Shown: piece after piece, positions 1 through 4,066 of the stretch
How positions within the stretch are numbered: the stretch's first letter is position 1
Layout: each line of letters opens with the position of its first letter
From: Planctomyces sp.
GTDB taxonomy: Bacteria; Planctomycetota; Planctomycetia; Planctomycetales; Planctomycetaceae
Direction: 5' to 3'
Assembly (NCBI GenBank): GCA_005809115.1
Contig: SYLK01000716.1
Span: 1 to 6,688 of the forward strand
Length of the DNA stretch: 6,688 nt
Program-made: the position numbers and the translations under genes
The notes under the pieces: model-generated
Seen by the model: only the letters and a program-made list of their open reading frames with translations
The model's database searches: none
What the model was told of the DNA's origin: nothing

Positions 1-120
1 CGGGTGCTGCTCGCATCGCGTGTGCTGCTCGCATCGCTCGTTCTGAGCGCCTCATTGCTGCTCGGAGCCACAGTCGCACTGGCAGCCACAATGGTATTGG
101 CAGCCACAATCGTCTTGGCA
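1..120 (+). repeat. In-frame 18-nt repeats encoding the hydrophobic leader of the DUF1549/DUF1553 gene
   Basis: Bases 1-18 and 19-36 differ at a single position (CGG/CGT, both Arg) and each encode RVLLAS; 37-54 encode the related LVLSAS. A second family follows: 67-84 (ATVALA), 85-102 (ATMVLA) and 103-120 (ATIVLA), then another Ala-Thr. The last two units match at 16 of 18 bases. The result is about 35 hydrophobic or small residues after the Arg at codon 19-21, longer than an ordinary Sec h-region. More copies may lie to the left of the window. The repeats are seen directly; origin by tandem duplication is inference. Confidence 0.8.
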
Positions 121-2511
121 GCAACGGAGTCGGCGGATGCCGGAGATATCGTGCAGACCGAGGATATCGGCCATCTGCGAGTTCGTCCGGACCAGATTGA
201 ACTGAATTCGCCCGAATCATCCGATCAGGTGCTGGTATTCGGGAGCGTGAACGACGGGACGGAGATCGACCTGACGCGCGGAGTTCAGTATTCGGCGGCC
301 GACGAGATTGTGCAGATTTCTGCCTCGGGCCGTGTGATTCCGGTGAGGGACGGCAGCACAGTGCTGACTGTGCGACACGGCTCGCACATGGTCGTGATTC
401 CGGTCAGCGTGCGGGGACTGAGTGGCCCCGAGCCCGTTTCGTTTCGGCACGAGATCATTCCTGTGCTTTCGAAAGCTGGCTGCAATTCGGGTGGTTGCCA
501 TGGCAAGGCGGAAGGCCAGAACGGGTTCCGGCTCAGTGTTTTCGGATACGACGCGGCGGCTGACTACGATGCGATTGTCCGGGACGGCCGTGGTCGGCGT
601 GTCTTTCCGGGCGCGCCCGCAAACAGCCTGCTGCTGACCAAAGCGACGGGTGACGTTCCGCACGGCGGTGGGCTGAAGATTGAGCGAAATTCCCGCTGGC
701 AGCGCCTGCTGCTGCGCTGGATTTCTGAAGGGCTTCGGCTGGATGCAGCTTCCGAGAATCCTGTTTCGGAGATCCGGATTGAGCCGGCCGAGGTGACGCT
801 GGGAGTTCGTGGATCGCAGCAACTGCGCGTGATCGCGGTTGGCCCGGGGGGAAGCAGTCGCTGTGTGACAGCCGAAGCGGACTACCAGTCGAACAACGAC
901 GTGGTCGCAGCCGTGAATCGTGACGGACTGATCGAAGCCAGTGCTGTGGCCGGAGAAGCGGCTATTCTGGTGCGTTACATGGGGCATGTGGGTGTCTGTC
1001 GCGTCACGCGACCCGGTCCGCCCGGCACCTTCTCTCGACCTCCCGAAAACTCGTTTGTGGATCGGCTGGTCTGGGACAAGCTCCAGCGGCTGCGGGTAGC
1101 TCCCGCCGGTCCCGCCGATGACGCCACGTTCCTGCGGCGGGTGTTTCTGGACACGATCGGCACCCTGCCCACGGCAGCGGAGGCCCGTGAGTTTCTGGCC
1201 AATGTTTCACCGGAGAAACGCAGTGATCTGATAGAACGACTCCTGTCACGGCCCGAGTATGGCGTCTACTGGGCGCAGCGCTGGTCCGACCTGCTGCAGG
1301 TCGACAAGGACATCGTGACGCCCCAGGGTGCTTTCGCAATGACGCGCTGGATCCATCGACAGATTGAAGACAATCTGCCGTTTGATCAGTTCGCGCGATC
1401 GATTCTGACAGCGGAAGGGTCCACCGTCAGCGAATCCCCGGCGGGATTCTTTCAGGTGCAGTCCGACCCGGAGAAGGCAGCGCGAGCAGTCAGCCAGCTG
1501 TTCCTGGGGATCCGAATCGAGTGTGCTCAGTGCCATCATCATCCTTTCGAGAAGTGGGACCGAAAGGACTACTACGGCTGGGCCGGCTTTTTCACGGGAA
1601 TCGAGCGTCGAGCAGCTGCTGCGGGATCACTCAAGATTGTCAGTACGACGGGGGAAGACCTGAAGCACCCCGCCACCGGGCTGACCGTTCCGGCGACGCC
1701 CCTAGGGGGCACCACGGCCGATTTCCTGAACGGCGGTGACCGTCGCCGATTCATGGCACAGTGGGTTACTGACGGCAACAACCCCTGGTTCGCCCGCACA
1801 CTGGCAAACCGGCTGGTCGCGCACTTCTTCGGTCGGGGGCTGGTTGAGCCGCTGGACGATATGCGCGCTACCAATCCAGCCACAAATGAACCACTGCTGC
1901 AGGCTCTTGCAGACCACCTCCGCGAACTCAGATTTGACGTCAGGGCTTTCACCCGGACTCTGCTGAATTCCCATGTTTACCAGCTCAGCGCAACAACCAG
2001 CGAATCCAATCAGCTGGACGAGCAGAACTACTCGCATGCTGCCTGGAAACCCATGCCTGCCGAGGTTCTGCTGGATGCGGTGTCGCAGGTCACGGGCGTT
2101 CCCGAACAGTTCAACGGGTGGCCGCTGGGGTACCGGGCCATTGAGATCTGGGACAACAAGCTGCCTTCACACTTCCTGCAGGTGTTCGGTCGGCCGGCGC
2201 GGCAATCGGTCTGCGCCTGTGAACGTGGCTCTGAACCGGCGATTGCCCAGGCACTCCACCTGATGAACTCAGAATCCACGACCCGGCGGCTGGCCGATCA
2301 GCACGGGTTCGCCGCACGCCTTGCCCGCTCGAATCTGACGGATGGTCAGATTGTCGAGGAGATTTATCTGGCAGCTCTCAGCCGACTCCCCCAGGAGGCG
2401 GAGCGAGAGCTGATGAGTCGGGCGTTCGCACAGACCGCAGACCGCCGCGAGGCTGTGGAAGACGTCGTGTGGACACTGCTGAATACCCGGGAGTTTGTGT
2501 TCAATCATTAG
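1..2511 (+). CDS. Exported DUF1549/DUF1553 protein with BIG2-like and planctomycete cytochrome-c-like motifs (5' end open)
   Basis: The frame is open at the left edge. A GTG at 4 could start an 835-residue protein, but the true start is probably upstream (residues below count from 4). After a long Ala/Leu/Val leader ending near ESADA (about 42-46) I see: a BIG2-like segment (about 55-139); a PSCyt1-like segment (about 149-243) with CNSGGCH at 160-166, a C-X4-C-H variant of the haem motif; a second BIG2-like segment (256-338); DUF1549 (349-535), ending with ECAQCHHHPFEKW, where C507-H511 is a canonical CXXCH; and DUF1553 (about 576-830), including the C737-A-C739 stretch and the ALHLMNSES motif. 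This order is typical of large planctomycete proteins sold in databases as cytochrome-like; haem attachment and any redox role are inferred, not shown. The protein should act outside the cytoplasmic membrane. It stands 83 nt before the DUF1501 gene, its usual partner. The family assignment is firm; the function is unknown. Confidence 0.93.
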   Translation, partial: RVLLASRVLLASLVLSASLLLGATVALAATMVLAATIVLAATESADAGDIVQTEDIGHLRVRPDQIELNSPESSDQVLVFGSVNDGTEIDLTRGVQYSAADEIVQISASGRVIPVRDGSTVLTVRHGSHMVVIPVSVRGLSGPEPVSFRHEIIPVLSKAGCNSGGCHGKAEGQNGFRLSVFGYDAAADYDAIVRDGRGRRVFPGAPANSLLLTKATGDVPHGGGLKIERNSRWQRLLLRWISEGLRLDAASENPVSEIRIEPAEVTLGVRGSQQLRVIAVGPGGSSRCVTAEADYQSNNDVVAAVNRDGLIEASAVAGEAAILVRYMGHVGVCRVTRPGPPGTFSRPPENSFVDRLVWDKLQRLRVAPAGPADDATFLRRVFLDTIGTLPTAAEAREFLANVSPEKRSDLIERLLSRPEYGVYWAQRWSDLLQVDKDIVTPQGAFAMTRWIHRQIEDNLPFDQFARSILTAEGSTVSESPAGFFQVQSDPEKAARAVSQLFLGIRIECAQCHHHPFEKWDRKDYYGWAGFFTGIERRAAAAGSLKIVSTTGEDLKHPATGLTVPATPLGGTTADFLNGGDRRRFMAQWVTDGNNPWFARTLANRLVAHFFGRGLVEPLDDMRATNPATNEPLLQALADHLRELRFDVRAFTRTLLNSHVYQLSATTSESNQLDEQNYSHAAWKPMPAEVLLDAVSQVTGVPEQFNGWPLGYRAIEIWDNKLPSHFLQVFGRPARQSVCACERGSEPAIAQALHLMNSESTTRRLADQHGFAARLARSNLTDGQIVEEIYLAALSRLPQEAERELMSRAFAQTADRREAVEDVVWTLLNTREFVFNH

Positions 2512-2594
2512 TCCCTTGAAATCGGTCCCGCCAAAACTGTCTGCTGTCGGCCAGACGACAACGGAAAGCTGCCCGTCAGATCCGGAACGCTCAC
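2512..2594 (+). other. Spacer between the DUF1549/DUF1553 and DUF1501 genes
   Basis: These 83 nt contain no ATG and no credible separate ORF. A CGGAA at 2583-2587, 7 nt before the ATG at 2595, is at best a weak ribosome binding site. A 5-bp inverted repeat (2539-2543 with 2552-2556) lacks a following T-tract, so no terminator is called. The short gap and shared strand fit cotranscription of the two genes. Confidence 0.6.
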
Positions 2595-3944
2595 ATGTTC
2601 AATCAGACCTTTGGAACCCAGAATCGATTCTGCGACGGCGTGACGCGGCGGCAGATGCTGCATGTCGGAGCGACCCGGCTGCTGGGCGGGCTGACACTTC
2701 CCGGCCTGCTGCAACTGCAGGCTCAGGCGGCCACCGGACGACCGGCTCGAGCCAGGTCCTGCATCTTTCTGATGCTTGAAGGCGGTCCGAGCCATATTGA
2801 TATGTGGGACCTGAAGCCGGAGGCTCCGGCCGAGATTCGGGGACCGTTCAGTCAGATTTCCACCAATGTGCCGGGGACGCAGATCAGTGAGATTCTGCCG
2901 TTGTGTGCCGGCGTGGCCGACAAGTTCACGATCCTCAGATCTCACAGTCACAATGACAATGCGCACCAGACTGGTCGCCACTGGGTACTGACGGGTTACC
3001 CGCCGAACTTTGCGGATGGTCAGGCCAGGGGGGTGCCGTTCAACGAGCTGTATCCATCCATCGGGTCAATTGTCAGCCGGGAACTCGGACCCGGCGGAGA
3101 TGTTCCGCCATACGTGGAACTGCCCAATGCACTGGGGCCGGGAGGGCCGGGGTTCTATGGCGCGAAGTTCGCGCCTTTCACAATCGACAATGACCCGGTG
3201 CAGCCGGACTTCAGTGTGCGTGATCTGAATGTCCCGGCCTCCATTTCCAGTGATCGATTCGCCCGCCGGCAGCAGCTGCGTGCCGCGGCCGAACAGCTGG
3301 GAGCCGGCAGCGCTGCGACGGGACGCGCCGTCATGCTGGGATCCTATTACGAGCAGGCCATGGATCTGGTAACATCGCCGCAGGCACGCCAGGCGTTCGA
3401 TATTCAGGCAGAGCCGGCCGCGGTCCGGGAACGATACGGTCACACTTCCATCGGTCAGTGTGCTCTCCTGGCGCGGCGACTGGTGGAGGCGGGGTGCCGG
3501 TTTATTGGCGTGGACCATGGCAGCTGGGACACGCACTTCGACAACTTCACCAGCCACAGCAAGGCACTGGTGCCGCCCACCGATCGCGCCTTCAGCAGTC
3601 TCGTGTCAGATCTTGACGAGCGGGGTCTGCTGGACGAGACGCTGGTGATCATGATGGGTGAGATGGGACGGACGCCGCGCATCAACAAGGATGCCGGTCG
3701 CGATCACTGGTCGCAGTGTCAGACCGTGATCATGGCTGGCGGCGGCATCCGACGCGGAGCCGTCGTGGGGGCCAGTGACAACACCGCCAGCCTTCCGATC
3801 ACGCATCCGTATGGGATTCAGGATCTGCTGCGGACTGTCTTCCATCTGATGGGTGTGGATGCCGACAAGGTCTACCACACTCCCGTCGGACGGCCTGTCC
3901 CGATCGTGAGTGGCGGTCGACGAATCGACGAAGTGCTCGCATGA
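2595..3944 (+). CDS. DUF1501 family protein with twin-arginine leader
   Basis: A complete 449-residue protein of usual family length. The N-terminus has a Tat-type leader: TRRQML at 17-22, then a Gly/Leu-rich h-region and LQAQA near 41-45, so it is probably exported folded; this supports ATG 2595 over the internal ATG at codon 21. Family landmarks in order: FLMLEGGPSHIDMWDLKP (about 57-74), HNDNAHQTGRHW (119-130), DHGSWDTH (307-314), MGEMGRTPRINKDAGRDHW (354-372) and AGGGIRRGAVVGASDN just after. DUF1501 proteins are related to the alkaline phosphatase/sulfatase fold; the conserved Asp, His and Glu residues suggest a metal-dependent hydrolase-like site, but substrate and activity are not known to me. 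The gene is the common partner of DUF1549/DUF1553 genes in planctomycetes, which supports a shared extracytoplasmic task. Its stop TGA at 3942-3944 overlaps an ATG at 3941 that opens a small ORF. Confidence 0.95.
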   Translation: MFNQTFGTQNRFCDGVTRRQMLHVGATRLLGGLTLPGLLQLQAQAATGRPARARSCIFLMLEGGPSHIDMWDLKPEAPAEIRGPFSQISTNVPGTQISEILPLCAGVADKFTILRSHSHNDNAHQTGRHWVLTGYPPNFADGQARGVPFNELYPSIGSIVSRELGPGGDVPPYVELPNALGPGGPGFYGAKFAPFTIDNDPVQPDFSVRDLNVPASISSDRFARRQQLRAAAEQLGAGSAATGRAVMLGSYYEQAMDLVTSPQARQAFDIQAEPAAVRERYGHTSIGQCALLARRLVEAGCRFIGVDHGSWDTHFDNFTSHSKALVPPTDRAFSSLVSDLDERGLLDETLVIMMGEMGRTPRINKDAGRDHWSQCQTVIMAGGGIRRGAVVGASDNTASLPITHPYGIQDLLRTVFHLMGVDADKVYHTPVGRPVPIVSGGRRIDEVLA

Positions 3945-4066
3945 TCGGTTCCGCAGGAGGGGTGTACCGTGGCGGCGTGTTCGGTGGTGGAATCGGCGGC
4001 GGAATCCGCGTCTGGCGGAATCGGAATTGCTCAGATGCAGCACAATTGTCGGAGCTGACCGCATGA
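3941..4066 (+). CDS. Candidate small glycine-rich protein, 41 residues, ATGA-coupled at both ends
   Basis: In the second frame an ATG at 3941 shares ATGA with the DUF1501 stop, runs 41 codons and ends at TGA 4064-4066, which shares ATGA with the ATG (4063) of the next gene. The peptide begins MIGSAGGVYRGGVFGGGIGG, then GIRVWRNRNC, and ends SDAAQLSELTA. It has a Gly-rich N-terminal half with a GGGI-GGGI repeat, a basic patch and a polar tail. I recognise no family. In favour: the two four-base overlaps, typical of translational coupling, and the fact that the two base differences between the GGGI repeat units fall at third positions in this frame only. Against: short length, Gly-rich composition expected from GC-rich spacer, no good ribosome site before 3941, and a competing ORF in another frame. 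It could be simply a coupling device carrying ribosomes to the next gene. Confidence 0.35.
   Translation: MIGSAGGVYRGGVFGGGIGGGIRVWRNRNCSDAAQLSELTA
3955..3960 (+). promoter_or_regulatory. Strong Shine-Dalgarno-like AGGAGG inside the DUF1501/PPC gene junction
   Basis: AGGAGG (continuing as AGGAGGGG to 3962) is a near-perfect anti-16S match, but lies 102 nt before the ATG at 4063, too far to serve it. At 8-nt spacing it precedes a GTG at 3969 that opens a 29-codon ORF ending with TGA 4056-4058, four bases before ATG 4063. It may drive a short leader peptide, slow or re-load ribosomes, or be a chance G-rich match. Confidence 0.35.
3983..4022 (+). repeat. Imperfect 12-nt direct repeat with small inverted repeats
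   Basis: GGTGGTGGAATC (3983-3994) is followed at once by GGCGGCGGAATC (3995-4006), and GGCGGAATC recurs at 4014-4022. TCCGC (4005-4009) can pair with GCGGA (4015-4019) around a 5-nt loop, and GCGG (3999-4002) with CCGC (4006-4009), two mutually exclusive small hairpins. No T-tract follows, so this is not a classical terminator. Stability was not computed. Confidence 0.55.
4051..4054 (+). promoter_or_regulatory. Ribosome binding site GGAG of the PPC-domain gene
   Basis: GGAG ends 8 nt before the ATG at 4063. This spacing, together with the signal peptide that follows that ATG, sets the start of the last gene. A competing ATG at 4080 is in a different frame. Confidence 0.6.

Noticed and set aside
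217..987. Minus-strand ORF of 256 codons
   Set aside because: It lies wholly opposite the conserved BIG2-like and cytochrome-like segments of the first gene, and its translation is low-complexity Arg/His/Pro-rich without any recognisable motif; a GC-skew shadow.
2539..2556. Inverted repeat GTCTG/CAGAC with 8-nt loop in the 83-nt spacer
   Set aside because: Five base pairs without a T-tract is too weak for a terminator and common by chance at this base composition.
2495..2779. Plus-strand ORF bridging the first two genes
   Set aside because: It overlaps the end of DUF1553 and the Tat leader of DUF1501 in another frame, has no ribosome site, and shows no family motif.
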